From positions 1-29,082 of IMG/VR virus record IMGVR_UViG_3300012358_000006: DNA of 29,082 nucleotides; one strand, written 5' to 3'. A program made the position numbers and the translations under genes. The stretch is from a virus. How positions within the stretch are numbered: the stretch's first letter is position 1; every line of letters starts with the position of its first letter. Shown piece by piece: positions 28,743 through 29,082 of the stretch. The notes beneath the pieces are model-generated. The model was given only the letters and a program-made list of their open reading frames with translations. It was not told the DNA's origin and did not search any database.

Positions 28743-29082
28743 ATGAACGCCACCTACGCGATCGTCACCCCCGACAACTACGCGACCATCGACAAGGGCG
28801 CGATGATCGAGGTCCGGACCGTGAAGGGCGACGTGACCGAAGGTCAATTCGTTTCGATCAACACCAAGGGGATCAACGTCAAGACGGACACCGGGCGGAT
28901 GGTTTCCCGATCGCTGAACGCGGTTGCCCAGGTGGCGCTGATCCACACCACGCCCAACACTCCGGCTGACCTGTTCGTCGATGGCGTGACCTACACGGCG
29001 GCTGCGGTTGCGGCGGCCCTGGACATGTCGGCCTACGACCTGCGGGTTCAGCTGCGGACGCTGGGCATGGGCGTTGGTAAGG
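28743..29082 (+). CDS. DNA-binding-like protein, N-terminal part (runs off window)
   Basis: ATG 28743 follows GAGGAGG. The frame stays open to the window end, giving 113 residues of a longer protein. The first 70 residues form a beta-rich domain (YAIVTPDNYATIDKGAMIEV, then GQFVSINTKGINVKTDTGRM and NAVAQVALIHTTP). A second domain begins at VDGVTYTAAAVAAALDMSAY with DLRVQLRTLGMG, again the small HTH-like pattern seen in two other genes of this window. The unusually GC-rich, well-adapted codons suggest good expression. Product and length cannot be settled. Confidence 0.7.
   Translation, partial: MNATYAIVTPDNYATIDKGAMIEVRTVKGDVTEGQFVSINTKGINVKTDTGRMVSRSLNAVAQVALIHTTPNTPADLFVDGVTYTAAAVAAALDMSAYDLRVQLRTLGMGVGK

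Noticed and set aside
1-29082. CRISPR arrays, tRNA genes, integrase, transposase, reverse transcriptase or diversity-generating repeats
   Set aside because: The gaps are short and were read by eye without finding regularly spaced repeats, tRNA-like cloverleafs or TPsiC motifs; no protein matched these enzyme families.

Overview
The window is a phage (or prophage) late region with the start of the early or accessory region behind it. Gene order is that of a long, non-contractile-tailed siphophage: terminase, portal, MuF, scaffold, decoration protein, major capsid protein, connectors, major tail protein, frameshifted tail chaperones, tape measure, minor tail proteins, lysis. High GC, frequent GTG and TTG starts, SD-led tightly overlapping genes and several families typical of actinobacteriophages (a DUF6011-type protein, a Com-like zinc-finger protein in the tail operon, small LRRxLR-type DNA-binding proteins) point to an actinobacterial host. 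The genus cannot be decided from sequence alone.

Layout: 1-728 holds the tail of one gene and two small unknown genes ahead of the large terminase (725-2107) and portal (2112-3632). A 710-residue tailspike-like protein (3629-5761) is inserted between portal and MuF, followed by a 54-aa acidic protein and a strongly structured intergenic element (6004-6100). Head genes follow (6138-10332): MuF, scaffold, decoration, major capsid, and a SAP-like protein. Connectors and tail completion proteins occupy 10475-11922. The tail module (11927-23148) includes the major tail protein, G/GT chaperones with a non-canonical frame relationship (+1 or -2 rather than -1), a membrane-rich 890-aa tape measure protein, several large tail-tip proteins with carbohydrate-binding-like domains, and a cluster of three tiny membrane proteins, one encoded out of frame inside another. 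Lysis is an amidase endolysin with a probable internal start (23164-23973) and a three-segment holin (23977-24366), closed by a strong hairpin (24375-24417).

After the late operon one conserved-looking gene lies on the minus strand (24460-24792). Beyond it the window changes style: each plus-strand gene or pair has its own SigA-like promoter, some overlapping terminators and two with apparently leaderless starts. This part encodes a histone H1-like protein, a lipoprotein, a small secreted cysteine-rich protein, a DUF6011-type protein, a small zinc-ribbon-like protein and two DNA-binding-like proteins, the last running off the window. The regulatory density and the exported proteins suggest genes expressed independently of the structural operon, possibly early or from a prophage.

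No tRNA, CRISPR array, integrase, transposase or reverse transcriptase was seen. No gene-free stretch exceeds 300 bases.
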